The notes under the pieces were generated by a model. The model was given only the letters and a program-made list of their open reading frames with translations. It was not told where the DNA came from and searched no databases. Source: Panagrolaimus kolymaensis (lineage: Eukaryota; Nematoda; Chromadorea; Rhabditida; Panagrolaimidae). From it: 64,000 nucleotides of DNA. How positions within the stretch are numbered: position 1 is the stretch's first letter; each line of letters begins with the position of its first letter. The DNA lies in NCBI GenBank assembly GCA_028622995.1, contig JAJQJQ010000005.1, positions 6,572,001 to 6,636,000 of the forward strand, written 5' to 3'. The position numbers and the translations under genes are program-made. Shown one piece after another: positions 48,666 to 61,763 of the stretch.

Positions 48666-51397
48666 TTAAGCTAAGTATTCATATTCATCAATATCCTCAG
48701 TTCTTTTAAGATAAACCCGCTCAATTAATGATTCAATGCATTGTTTGATTAAAGTTGTGGATGGAGTAAATCGATCTTTGATGGCATTAATTATTTCAAC
48801 AACAAGAAGTTGATGTTTGAGTTTTTGTTTAGATTTCATTATTCGAACGATGCATGCTTCAACCGTATATTTTTGAGTATTTTGTGATCCAGCAATTTCA
48901 GGTCTAATCTCATGTTTAACTGGTTTATTTGTCATTGGAATACCAAGTCGCAAACGACTATTACGACGAGAAAGTTCTAGGTTCAGCTTAATAACAGATT
49001 CTGGATTTAAATTATCCTAAAAATAGAGATAAGCATTTTAGAATAATAAGCAAGTTTTTTTTTAAAAATCTTGCCTTATCATCTGAGAGTAAAATTTGAT
49101 TGTCAAATAAGGCTCTCAAATATCGTTTAGATGCTTCAACGGTTAAACGAGATAATTCACAAATTTCATCCAAAGATAATGAATCTTTCCTTTCAAAGCA
49201 GCACACAATGTCATAATGAATTGCAGTCATTGTTGCAGTATAAGGTTTTTCAAGATACGTTAATTTAACATCAACTAAAAAAGTTTTTTTAGCTACAATT
49301 TTTTTCAATAATTATTTTTTTACCAGTAGAAAGGGAAGGAGCCCATGTGACTTTTCTTCCTGTATGAACGTTGGTATAAAAGGATGCAAAGCTTTGAATT
49401 ATTGTTGAAACTTCATCAGGAACAAAGGGCCCATTCATTTCAATTCCAACTAAAAACTATATTTTTATTATGGGGCTTTTAAAAACTTAAACAAACTTTG
49501 TAGTGGCCAAGCACCAGTTCTTAAAAGGATGAAATCAATATCAAATTTAGAATTCTTTTCTATTATTGAATCACCTTTGTAAAATGTTGTAGTTTCTTTA
49601 GTACTTTGATTCATATCATGAAGCATTTGTACAAATTTCTGAACAAAATCACTTCCACACATTGTTTTCATCATTTCAATCATGGATTCTTCCTGCAAAT
49701 TACCAGCGGACATTCGACCCAAAAGTCTATTAGCTAATAACATTTGATATGGCTTTTCAAACTGCTCTTTATCATTCAAATATTTTAATGCAATTCCAAG
49801 ATTTTCAGGTTTTTTATCATTGTCAACCGCAGCCGATTTTCGAAGGATTGCATCAGAATAACGTGCCATTCTGTCTCCAGGTTTGGAAGTTTTATCACTG
49901 TTAACAATTTTTCTCAAAGCCTAAAAAATTATGGAATGATTAAAACTTGAAACAAGAGAGATTTCGCACCCGATCCATAATTTCGCTAAAATCTCGATGC
50001 ATGTCGAATGTTTCCCTCGTAATGGCATCAAACTTTTCATGAGCTTCAGCAATAACATTTACAAATATCTTAGGATCATTGGCATCTTTAGCTAATTTTT
50101 TAGTAGTATGTTCAAGAATGTAATCTTCAAAATCTTTTACAAGATCGATAAGGCCTTGATCGATGAGCTTTAAAACATTGAAGCATTTTCGAAGCTCTTG
50201 GGCTAAAAAAATTAAATATTCAATAAATTTAGTCTTAAGTTAAAAAAAATACATACAATTAAAATTTTCAGCCGTCATATGGGATTTAAAAGATAATTTC
50301 AATGTTTTAACTTTATCGGCCACTAATGTTTGGGCAGCCCAATGTTCAACAACAGAAACAGTTGAAGCATGCATTAAAGCTTGAGCTAAATGCTTTTCAC
50401 TTTCCATTAAATTTGCAACATTTTCAATAAATGCCACACTATCTGTAAGTTGGCTCCAATCGGCTGCTTTAGCATGATAATATGTTTGACAAGATTGTTG
50501 AAGAGGGATTTCAAATGTATCTTTGTAAAGCTAAAATTAATTTTGTAATCGTACTTTTTTTACCGGGATCATTTTACCTTTAGCTCATCGGGTTTTTCAC
50601 TAAATGAACTTGTTTCAGAATTTGAAAATTCGCTACTTTCAACTATAACATAATAATCAACGCATGCTTTAAGTGCGTTAGCATTTTCAATATCTTTTCC
50701 ATCCCGATAATTATCATATTGTTCCAAAACTAATTTCGAAAGATAACCACCACATGGAATTAAAACTTTATCCTTCCATCGAATCATAACTAAACGTCCA
50801 ATGTTTTGTTGCTTTCGATCATCTTTAATTAAAATTTCTGATAAAATTTCATCAAGTTGAAGCTCTCTTGCTTGATTACAAATATAAATATTGAGATGTC
50901 TAAAAAAAGTTTATGTCCAATCAATGTCTTTAACTTCCATAATTAATTTACCGAAACATTTTATCGAATAAGTTTGCAATATTTAATATATTTCGATTTT
51001 GCTCCAAAAAGGAATCCAAAAAATCTTTTCCATTTTTCTCATAAATTTTTTGATAAACTTCATTTACATGATTACTAATACGTTCATCAACTTTATCATA
51101 CAATTCAGGGGCAAGAGGTTTGGGTAAAGCGCTACAAAGGCTGTAAACATCCCTATAAAAAAACAAAACAAACTTTCTAATTAAAAATATAATGAAAAAT
51201 TCTTACATAAATGAATCCTTCCATTTTAGTTGTAAACTTCCTTCTAGCTTTCCACCAGCTAAAATAGTATCCACAACTTCTTTAAGCCTTCCCCAAACAT
51301 CATCAAATTTTACGTGTTGTGGAAATAAATTTTTGCAAGCACCTTTATATTCTATTTGGGGCAAACTATCATCTGATATATTCCCATCTGAATCCAT
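48666..51397 (-). CDS. Cullin, closest to CUL2/CUL1 group
   Basis: Nine exons: 51397-51207, 51152-50952, 50899-50578, 50530-50257, 50202-49970, 49920-49497, 49449-49324, 49274-49075, 49016-48666, giving 773 residues, full cullin length. The start VKFDDVWGRLKEVV...FMDVYSLCSALPKPL resembles the CUL2 N-terminus (VDFDETW...FSDIYALC). The cullin homology domain has KYLNDKEQFEKPYQMLLANRLL and LLRTGAWPLQ..., and the C-terminal winged helix has CIVRIMKSKQKLKH, holding the NEDD8 acceptor Lys, and ends EYEYLA. It is the scaffold of a cullin-RING ubiquitin ligase in nucleus and cytosol. CUL2 versus CUL1 assignment rests on a short N-terminal comparison and is tentative. Intron 8 starts with GC (AAG|GCAAGA at 49074). 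Confidence 0.92.
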
Positions 51398-52225
51398 TGC
51401 TAAAAAATACTCGAATTAATAGAATTTAACACTGAAATCAATAAAAGATTATTCATCAAAGCCAAAGAAAATGTGATAAGATCGAAGAGGGAAACGGGTC
51501 ACGAGAATTAATGAAAAAAAGATCGGATATATAAAAAGTAAACATCCCCGAGTTGTAATTGTTGATTTAAAAGAAAATTCGGAATGCGAAGTTAGTTGCA
51601 TCTTGCATTGCAAATTTAATACAGCTGTTTACTTTGGATAGTTTTTTATAGAAAAAATGCTATTCTCATTCTCAATGATATCCAAAGCTCGAGCTCTAAA
51701 TTGAGCAAGAGAAAAATATTTATTAGCAGATCTTTTTCTTTATTCGATTTTTAATCATAAGATTTTTGAATATTATGTACATTATGCTAAGAAAAAAATC
51801 GCGATCAAAAAAATAAAATTTAACCACAAAACAAAAATTGTATACCAAATCAAATGATAGAATTGTAAGAAAATAAGGAGATGGCGCGGTTTCCATATTC
51901 ACTTCCAGCCATTGTTTATAAGTTGTTGTTCATGATTATTGTTGTTCCTCGTAAACAAATATTTCATAGGTCGGGTATAAGGAGCATTTCAAGGACCATA
52001 TTATGGAGAGATAATACGACCAACAACTTCCAAAACTTTGCATAACCTTTTTGAACACAAATAATTCCTACTGATTTATTTTTTTAATATTCTAAAGCTT
52101 TTTATTAATATTTCTATAAATATTATCTGGCATTTTCATTCGCTTTGTTTTTAGTAAAAATCTTTATTTTCTTTAAAAAAACAACAAATAAACAATAATT
52201 TTATGTTTTTGCATATAATTTTCAT
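51398..52225. other. Intergenic
   Basis: Cullin promoter side and 3' flank of the GPCR gene. AT-rich; no frame or RNA gene supported. Confidence 0.4.
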
Positions 52226-54296
52226 TTACACTCTTTCATATTCCATAATATTGGTTGAATTTTTTATTGCTCCAACTTTATGAACTAAATGATAATAAGG
52301 TATTTTTTGAATTTGATCTTCTTCAGTTGGAGAAGCTAATGATGTTCTTAATTTTAATGGTTCAGGAGTCCTTCCACCTACTGGTGATACCTCTTTTCCA
52401 GCGTGTCTCTTTTTCTTTTTTCCACTTTGATTATTTGATGAAATTGTTGTTGATTTATCATAAATAAATAAAGCCAAATAAACTCCATTAAAACTAAATT
52501 GAAGATAATATAAAAGTTGAGAAAATACTCGAATAAGAAGGTATGATTCAGAAGAATTTTCAGAATCACTAACAAGTCCAAGAATCACGGTTAAGCGATT
52601 AATATTTTCAGGAGTATTGAGACCCACATCAATCAAAGCTATAATAAGCCATTTCCAAAGAGTTCGACGATTTTTCTTTATTATTGGACAATTATTTTTT
52701 CTTAAGTCATGTTCAAGTTTGCGTGTTCGTCGGATCAAAGAATATCGACAAAGATAAACGGATGAATCAACAAAAATGATTGTTGCTGTTGGAATAATAA
52801 ATGACCAAAAAATTTCAATAAATAAAAATATTCGATTTATGTCAGGTAATTCAGCTATCAAAGGCATTTGAACACAGCCACCTGCATGAATAACTTCTCC
52901 AGTTGGTGAAATATCTGTTGGTACATAAGTTACAACAGAGAGAAGCCAAAAATTTGTAATAAATGCTCCACCAAAAGTCACAGATAAAACTCGAAAAGGA
53001 AGTCGCCATAAACTTATATAAACCAAAGGATAATAAACGGATAAATAGCGAAGAGTGGACATTAAAAGCCAGCTCCAAATGCTAACTGAGGTTGAAACGT
53101 GTGTAGCAAAAATTATCCATTTGCAAATATGACTATGAAGGGTGGCATTAATTTCAATAATTCCAAATGATAAAACATAATGAACGCATATGGAAACAAG
53201 GGATACAATATCGGAAATGGCCATCGCAAATAAACAAACACCCGTTCCATTACTGAAATTATTTCATTAAAATTAAGTTTAAAATATTGTAGCATAATTT
53301 TTGTTTTAATAAAGTTCATAACAAAATTAATTCTCGCTAAAGTGTAATTTTATTTTCATTTTTCTATGTCTCGTTTCTTACGATTCTCCTAAAACAAATA
53401 AAATAAGTGCTTTTAGTTTATTTTTGCTTAATTATTTCCAAAGAAAAAAGACTCGACTCATTTTTATGAAATGAAAGTTGTTGAATATCCATTTTCTGGA
53501 ACCATTTTAGTAGAGTTATTATTACACTTGCAAGTTTTTTTTTCAAATAACACCCATCTGATGTCACGAAAAAACTTATAAATAGAAGGAAAATTCTTGC
53601 AAAATAAAGCTGAAGTAAACCCTTTTTTGTCATTGCCCAAGCAAGTCCCTCTAAGTATGTTAAAGTAAAAACGAAGCCATTAATGAAAATTCAAGAACAA
53701 CAACAAAAAAACATGAGCCACAAATGTTTTTTCCTCCAAGAAGTGTTAATCAAATTTGTTAAATTTATTTTTCCCAACAAAGAAATAAGAAATAAAAAGA
53801 TTTAATTTAAGAATAAAAGAAATGAAAGGGATATTACGAATTCATGAAACAATGTTTTTTGAGAGAAAAAAAACATAAAAATTCTTTAGAAATTTTTATT
53901 TTCGGAAGGTAGCTATTGAGGGGGATAGTTATTATGACGTGGGAGTTATTAGTTACTACCGTAATTTGGCTATTAATTTTGCAGCCAAACGAAAATATTT
54001 AAAAAAGGCGAACGTTTATCGTAAAATTTTGCAAAGGCTACTTTTATTTAAAAAGTAAAAACATACCTAAAAACTTCTCTGCAATATTTAGCAAATTTAT
54101 ACATTCGATATAAAACAAAAATATTGCAAGGTATTCCGAAAATGATAGCAACGCCATATAAAATATATCCGAGAGCCATTCCAACAGCAAACATAAAAGA
54201 AAATTGCTCTTGAGGTTGTTGCTCATTATCATTTATGGAATTAACCACTTCATAAATATTTTCATAATCAATTATATTAGAAGTTATATTTTCCAT
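52226..54296 (-). CDS. Rhodopsin-family GPCR, probable peptide receptor
   Basis: Two exons, 54296-54067 and 53252-52226, join in phase 2 (AG|T) to give 418 residues; the intron is 814 bp. The extracellular N-terminus has an N-glycosylation site (NIT). Helix 1 is ALGYILYGVAIIFGIPCNIFVLY, helix 2 LFAMAISDIVSLVSI, and a Cys before helix 3 (SHICKWI) can pair with the Cys in loop 2 (GGCVQMP). Helix 3 ends in LRYLSVYYPL in the DRY position, with Leu for Asp. Helix 6 WKWLIIALIDVGLNTPENINRL and helix 7 LLYYLQFSFNGVYLALF lack a standard NPxxY. The cytoplasmic tail is basic. The overall style is that of nematode FMRFamide/neuropeptide receptors; the ligand and exact subfamily are not known. Confidence 0.78.
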
Positions 54297-57200
54297 TTTT
54301 TAAAGATAACAAATAAACTAAAATTTATATAAGAGCCTGAATTTGAGTCGAAGAATATTATGAACGATTTAAAGCAAATATTAAAAAAGGAGCTTTTACA
54401 AAGAGGAAGCTTTTTTATGGAAGATGAACGAACGCGTTTATGAACATAGAATAAATGGCAGATTATATAAAAAGGCGTCACAAAAACACATTTTTTTCTA
54501 AAGAGATTTGAAGCTAATAAAAATGTAAAGGAATAAAGCAAAAATCAAAACATAAACTTTTTATGAAAAGGAAAGAAAAATGAAGATGAAGCAGCAATAT
54601 TAAGCATAGCATTTTCCAAAATAGATCTTTTACTTAAATATTTTATAAGTTTTTTTTCAATGCGTTACTCAGAAGAAAAAGTTTGTCAGTAAATAAACTA
54701 ATAGTGAAATAAAAACTAAAAAGGCTTCAAAGATTAGCTCTTTGGGGAATTTAATATTCATAAAAAGCACTCGGTAATTTTTAAAACTGCTGTTTTCAAA
54801 ACCAAAATATCGAATTTAGTTTTTCTGAACTTCAAAATTAAATTTTAAGGCTAAAACAGCCATACTTTTTTTTTCTTAACAAACGGCAATACATAAAAAT
54901 AAGTTCATGTCCCTCGTATGCCTTTGTCGTTGGTCGAGGTAATAATTAAAAATTTAAAAACTTTTAAATAATGTTTTCAGTCTTAGACATCCCAAAGGTT
55001 GAAATAACTCTATTTATTTTTTGGTGTATTTTGACCTTTCATGGTATAAATAGTTAGTTAGAAAACTCCTCGTAAATAAATGAGACACAAAGATAACCAC
55101 CATAAAGAACCACGAATAAATAAAAATAATAATAACAACAAAAAAGATAAATGTAAAAAGTTAAAAGTTTTAGTAATATAAAAAAACTTCGCTGCAAAGT
55201 TTGCAAACTTCAGATTTATTAAAAAAAGGAAGAAAGATTTATTTCCTTTAACTAATTCAGGGGCATTCCTTTTTTTTTCTCTCAAGAATCCTCAACTTTC
55301 GATTGGGTTCATCTCCTCTTCTTTTTTTATTGCAATATTATGAACTTCTTCAAGTTGGCAAAACTACTAAAAAAGGAGGAGCAACGAACTCTCTCTCTCT
55401 CTTTATTATTTTCTTCCTCTTTCGAATAAAAAAAAAAAACAGATGAGACGTGACAAAAAAAAGCTGACGATGAATGTTTTTTTCAAAACTAAAAATTCTG
55501 AAACATCGACGACGACTTCTAAAAAATCCTAGTGGTTTCATTTTTTTTTTCTTGCGCTTTTTATTTCAACCATGTTGAACCTAATTAAAAAAGCTTGAAA
55601 TAAAAATAAAAAGCTTTTTGCCTCACGTATGTCTTTATATTAAAATGCGTAACTAATAAGCTAGCGTTTATTTTTTTTTTATAATAATTTTATCCGCGCC
55701 GCAGCTGCTCTTTCTCTCTCGACTAACTAAAACTTTACTAAGAAAAACACTTTCAAAAAAGAATAATTAATAAAGAGAAACTTTACCCCAATTTTTGTTT
55801 TGGCCTTCAGACGTAAATAAAAAAAGTCATAAGGCATTTTGATAGTTTTCAGTATATAAAGAAAAATTACTAGGGTATCAAAAGTCTCTGACAAACAAAA
55901 ATAGCAAAAAAATAAAATTAACAATATCAAAGTAATTACATTAAAGGAATGTTTTGTTGGTAATAAAATTTTTGAAAAGTTTTTGCTTTCATTATTTAAT
56001 AAAGGTTATTTTTACTGTATACCAAACAACGTTTTCTTATTTTGAAAAAACCAAAATTAAAACAGGTATCAAAGTCATTCGTGAAGGCCAAAGCTCAAGC
56101 TACCATATTTGCTATAGACAAAACTCAAAATTGCATTAACAAATCCAAAAATAAAATAATAATTTAATTTACTATCCACATATAAAAGAATAAACTATTT
56201 GGCCAAACTGTTTTTAAAAATATTCAATGAATATTATTGCCACAAAAAATCAAAGAAAGTTTTCAAGTTGAGATTTTTTAAACTTTATCAACAATGTATG
56301 TATGTGTTTGAATAAGAGAAACAAGCTAGCGTTACTTTAATTACAAAAAAGATTTTATTTCAATGTGATGTGACAATAAAAACAATTTCAATCAAATGTG
56401 TTCAACATGATTTTATCGAAGAAATATGCCTTAAAAAATATGCTTGAATTTTATTTTATTATCGGAAAAACATCCATATAATATTTGCTTGATCATTTGA
56501 AATTATTTTCATGAAGTTTCCCTATAGCCATCACTTTGACTAAAGTTTACCGTCAGTGAAAATCTGATTGGTGGCAGCAGATCATCATCATCAACTTTTC
56601 ACTAAACAAAAATAAAAGAATGTAAACAAAAGCTTTCTTTGTTTTTATAAATTTGACAGCTTCTAAAAGAAAAAAAATTAACCATGAATTTTCCCGAATG
56701 TTGAAGGCGCTTCAAATTTTTTTTAATCATTGAAAATTTTCAAAATAAGAATGTTTTACTTTTTTTTTTGTGTTGCTTTGTGCTTTCGTAAATTTTCAAG
56801 ATGTTTTATGTTTGTTTTAGGGTTTTTTTTTGTAACTAATATCTCATGTTTTTTACAATATTTTTTTATACGTTTATTTACATACTTTATTTTTTGTTGA
56901 TTATGCAGTCAGCCGTCGTCAGTCACACTTGAAAAATACACAAATTATTTTAACAACAAGAAATGAATTTGAGTCTTGAGAAAATAAAAAATAAAGGATA
57001 AAGTTGCGATTAGGAGAAAAAAAGAATGCAGATGTCGTCGTTCTTCTTCCTTTCCACTACAGTTGTTATTCTCTCAAGATCCGTTTCATTTTTCGTTTTT
57101 CTATCGCAGACGATAGATAATTAGACAAAAGCAGCAGCAGCTAGCTTCCACTTGGTCATCATCGAAAAAAGAAGGAAAGAAAGGATGAATAATAATACAA

Positions 57201-60200
57201 AGTCAATGTGGTGGATAAATGAGATGACGAAGATGCAGATGGAAAAGTAAAAATAAAATAAAGAATGCTTCCTTTTAAGAAATCTTTTATTATTAGTTTA
57301 AACAAATTTTGAAGAGGAACTAATTGCTTTTAAAATAATTGTTTGAAGAAGGGAAATTTTGATAAAGGTTATTTTTCTTCCTTATTTTTTTTCTATTATG
57401 GTGGCAGTGGTTGTAATAAATTCGTACAGTATTCCCTGTTTTAATTAGTTTGTATATGTCTATCAAATTTAATTTTAGAAAATGATTAAGAGTTTAAAAA
57501 CTTTATTTTAATTTTATATAAACGTGAAACTTCTTTAATTTTTTTTACTTACCGTTTTTCTTTAACCAATATTTTTTAGTTTTAAAAACCTTATCGCCTA
57601 CTATGATCATTTCGACATATCTTTATTTTTTAATTTAGAAAAATTTCATTTGAAAAAGCAACAAAATAAGTCCCATTAAAACAATTTTACTTCTCTTTTT
57701 TTTTGAATTACTCTACAAAGAAAGAAAAAAACCTCATTAATCATTTGAATCATCCTCGAAAAAATTGGGTGCAAAAATGTGCATAAAAGTGTGTGAGAGA
57801 GAGTTGAAAAATTTTTACATACAATTTCCTATTTATTACGCGAGTTATGGAGCCTCTCTAATTTTCATTAAAGAACCAATTGAGGCAACAACTTATTCCA
57901 CAAAAGCAATGCCTGCGTTCGTGTTCGTCTTTTTATATATAATGAAAAACACTTTGTTATGGGATAGCGCTTGTTACTTAACTCTCTATCTTTTCTTTCA
58001 TTCCTTGTTTCTTTCTCCATTTCAAGCTCATATATACGCATACATACATATTTTAGTCCCATGTTTTTGGAGAAGGCTCATTTTTAGACAAAAACATTGG
58101 AGAAGAATGAAAAAAATATGCAGCAAACGTATGTCTATATTTTCTTTGCCCTGTGTGTCCGTAGAAGAAGCGCTTGCTTTATTTCTTCTGGTTCGTTGTT
58201 ATTCGGTCAGTACCGGCACGAAAGAAAAAAAAACGACGAGGACGATGACGGCCAAATGGGAGAACGAACGGCTGTGAGCATTCAGTGAGCGATCGATTGC
58301 TGCTGCTGCAATTTTTTTAGGGCTTGAGGTTTTGCTGCTTGCTTGCTGATGCTTTTTTGGTGGCAATGGCCATTTTTATCCGGTTTCATCGAAAGAAAAG
58401 AAAAATACGACAAGGGCATGCTCTTCGTATTCTTGCGCAAAAAATAAAAAGAAAAGGAAAAGAAGACGATTGTTTTGGACGACGCACACAATTTCATTTC
58501 ACATCTTTAATGCCAACTTTGCGCGTCTTCTTTGTAAAAAAAATAAGAAAGAAGAAGAAAGCCAAAAAGCATTGTTTCAGCATTCTTCATTTTTTCTTCT
58601 CACCCTTTGTTGTTTTGGTTTTCAATCTATTTCAAGGCCTCAAGCAAGCATTATTTTATTTTTTTATTACATTGTTTTATATCTATTTTCGCGCCCATTT
58701 TTTATTTTTATGATTTCAATCAATAACTCTCTTTCCTTTGATTAAATTTTTTCGACCTTCAAAATTGTAACATTCTTTTGTAAAAAAAACAAAACAGATC
58801 CTTTATAAATTTCAAAAGATAAATGTGTTTTTTTCGTCGAAGTGTGAGAATATTTTTTTTTGGAAAAAAGAGAGATCAGGAGACCTGTGTTTGCTGCTTC
58901 TCTTCCTTTTTGTCCAAAAAATATTGCTGCTGACAGCGCTTTTTTAACTTTGTTTTTATCATTCATCTTTCATTTTTTTCTTAAAGACTATATAATCCGA
59001 TGTATCTTTTCTTTGGCGCCCTAAATGCGCAAATTGTTTTTTTTCTTTTCGCCTTTTAGGCTTTGCTTTTTTTGCTTTCAATGAATGTCAGACATTTTGG
59101 AGGAGTAATTAATGAAAATAGCCTGTGAGGTGCATTTTGCACTTTACCCAGAGGTTTGTACCCTAAAGATATTTTTATGACATGTTAAACATTGTTTTTG
59201 AAAGTTTTAAAAAAAGTTTTGAATGTTATTTTCCCTTAATTATAGTGTTTTTACGCTTCAGAGAATTAGTAATTAACTGACTGATGGTTTATCAAACAAT
59301 GAATCATGCTCTTTCTATTTTATTTTGGTTTATCAAAAAACATTGAAGCCAATCATTTTTATTTTATTTTCATTTTGACAATATAAATTAAAATTTTGTT
59401 ACTCTTTTTTTCTTTCATTTTGCTATTATTGATTATTGAATGCAATGAGGAGATACGACGAGAACGATGGCAAATTCGTCTTTTAGTTGCGTCAATAAAA
59501 AATCTTTGTGATTGACACTTTTTTTCAAAAAAAATATAAGAGTAACAATTATTTATAACTAACTATTCAAGCGGAAATAATAAGTTAAAGTTTGATTTTT
59601 ATTTTATTTTAAGGTTCATCTCGTTGTCGCTTTTAAAAATCCGCAGTGCACGTCTGGAAAAATTAAAAAAATAATTTAATTAATTTTTAAAAAAATAAAT
59701 ATATAAAATTTTTTGCTAATTAGTCTATTTTGATACCTGTTCCAAATTCACATAAGCTCAAGTTCAAATATCAAAAGCCATTATCAATTCAAATTGTCCA
59801 TTTTTTTCTCTCAATTAATCATTTCATCTTTATTTTTCACAAGTTTCAATTTTCTAACTTCAACACTGCCACAAAAAAACCCTTTGTTTTTTTTCATAAA
59901 TCGATCTTTTTTTCATTTCTTGCCAACTTTTTTTTTGCCAATAGCTTCTCAAATATTTTAGTTTAAATTTTTTTTAAAAAGCGCCTAACCAAAAGATATG
60001 TAACTTTACGTTTAGCACCGGAGGGCCACAAGGAAGAATATTGAAAGGAAGAAGAATTTTAGGCAGATATGTATGTAACTAACACGTTCGTCTTACATTC
60101 ATACATATATATTTTTTGTTTGCAAGTTTTTTTTTCAAGCTTATTCTTTTTTTTCTCCGTGTTTCTCCCCGAGGAATATTATATAACAGGAAGATGAAGA

Positions 60201-60532
60201 AAACAACGACACGACGATGCGGTTGGGTAGTTTTCTTCAACTTAAAACATATTTTTTAAAGTCATTTTTGGTGACTTTTTTTTTAAACTTATTATTATTC
60301 AAGTCGAAGATTGTCTACCACCATGTTTTTTTTACTATTTTTATTGTCTCCAACAAAAATGCATTACTTTGAAATTTAATTGGTTTATTAAATTTTCAAA
60401 TATAAAAAACGCTATAAACATTTTTTATTGAATTACATATTTTTTTTCGCGAGTTTGATTGTTTGCTTCATGTTTTCAATTCGGCTTTTAAAAAAGACTT
60501 TTCTTTGAAGACCAAATTGAATTTTTTTAGTA
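54297..60532. other. 6.2-kb gene-poor region upstream of Dishevelled
   Basis: No supported gene. It contains poly-A/T tracts, a (CT)n run near 55391-55402, and around 57.0-58.6 kb a somewhat GC-richer stretch with Lys/Arg-rich chance frames (for example 57765-58277). It probably holds promoters of the flanking divergent genes, possibly noncoding 5' exons of the Dishevelled gene. Confidence 0.45.
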
Positions 60533-61763
60533 ATGCCTGATTCGCGTGATACTAGCGCAACAACCGAATCAGAAGCAACAACGGCAATAGAAAAAATTAA
60601 AATAACTGAAAATGGCCATACTCCCAATGGACATGCTGCCGCAACTACATCCAATACACCATCGAGTTCATCGATGAATGGAAATGGAAATGGTGCTGGA
60701 CCATCATCGGATATTGATGGAAGATCTGAAGCATCCGAAAAAAGTCAAAAATCTGTGCCACGAACAAATGGATCTGGAAGTGGTGTTGGAATTTCATCGA
60801 CTAAGGTAAGAGCTGAAAAAAGTTAACAACAGTGAAAATAAACCTATCGATTACTATAAATTATAATATTTTATGATTCACCGCAAAAAATTTTAATCTA
60901 TTTCAAAAATCTCGATACTAGTTTTCCATAATTCAAAAAAAAAATGATAAAAATCTTCCGACAGCTTTGAATCATTCATGCATTCCATTTATTTTTTAGG
61001 TATTATACCATATTGATGACGAAGAGCTTCCTTATGCTACTCATGTTCCCGTACCACCTGAGAAAATAACACTATCAGATTTTAAAAAACAATTGAGTAA
61101 AACAAATTATAAATTTTATTGTAAATCAAATGATCCGGATGTTGGTGGAGAAGTGAAGGCCGAAATAAGGGATGATTCTCAACAGCTTTTTCGATCAGCA
61201 AACGGGCAATTTGAATTATTTTTATTAACCGCTGATGGCTCAAATAATTCTGATGGAACAAGTAGTGGATTTTCAAGGAATATGAGACAAGTAAGTTAAG
61301 CTTAAGTTTTTTTAAATCAAAAAACGGTAGAGTTTTTTCCAAAATAATATTTGAAAAAATCGAATAGATTTATCCAATTTCCTTTGGCAATCGGCAATAA
61401 TGAATAAAAAGCTTATCCATTCTTATTTTGCATCTTAACCATCGATCCACTTGATCCTTCAGCAGCTTACGCATGAAAAAATAAATGCATCCGCTAAAAT
61501 TGTTTTTATGGAAATTGCCCGAAAATCATCGATTCTCTTTAATCCTCTCAAATTTTCGGAACACTCCTAGAAAAATAAGCACAATTTAAGAAGCCAAAAC
61601 CAAAAAAGCGCATATTTTTTAAATTTAATTTTTGAGGGTTTTACCCTTTATTTTTTTGTCAATGAATTTACCATTATATTAAACTTTTAGGTTCCTGGAC
61701 CTGCACCACCATCCTATCCTTTCTTCCCTCAAGGATTAAGGCAATATCCACATTTTGATCACG
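60533..61763 (+). CDS. dsh: Dishevelled, N-terminal exons (partial)
   Basis: Exons 60533-60805, 61000-61290 and 61691-61763 are in matching phases; the last ends in phase 1 at a GTAAGC donor and the gene continues beyond the window. The first 91 residues are Ser/Thr/Asn/Gly-rich and disordered. Exon 2 encodes a DIX domain: VLYHIDDEELPYATHVPVPP, ITLSDFKKQL, YKFYCKSNDPDVGGEVKAEI and FRSANGQFELFLL, aligning with the Dishevelled DIX domain (YHIDEEETPY..., YKFFFKSMD...). DIX domains polymerise head to tail to form Wnt signalosomes. Exon 3 is Pro/Phe-rich. PDZ and DEP domains are not in the window. The ATG follows ATTTTTTTAGTA, a trans-splice-type acceptor. Compared with fly or vertebrate proteins, the DIX domain is preceded by a long disordered N-terminus; some nematode Dishevelleds may share this. 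Confidence 0.88.

Noticed and set aside
55391..55402. CT microsatellite as a promoter element
   Set aside because: Only about six units, in a region with many simple tracts; nothing ties it to a gene.
57765..58277. 170-codon open frame on the plus strand upstream of Dishevelled
   Set aside because: Composition is erratic, there are no recognisable domains, no acceptor near the ATG, and overlapping frames on both strands are equally open.
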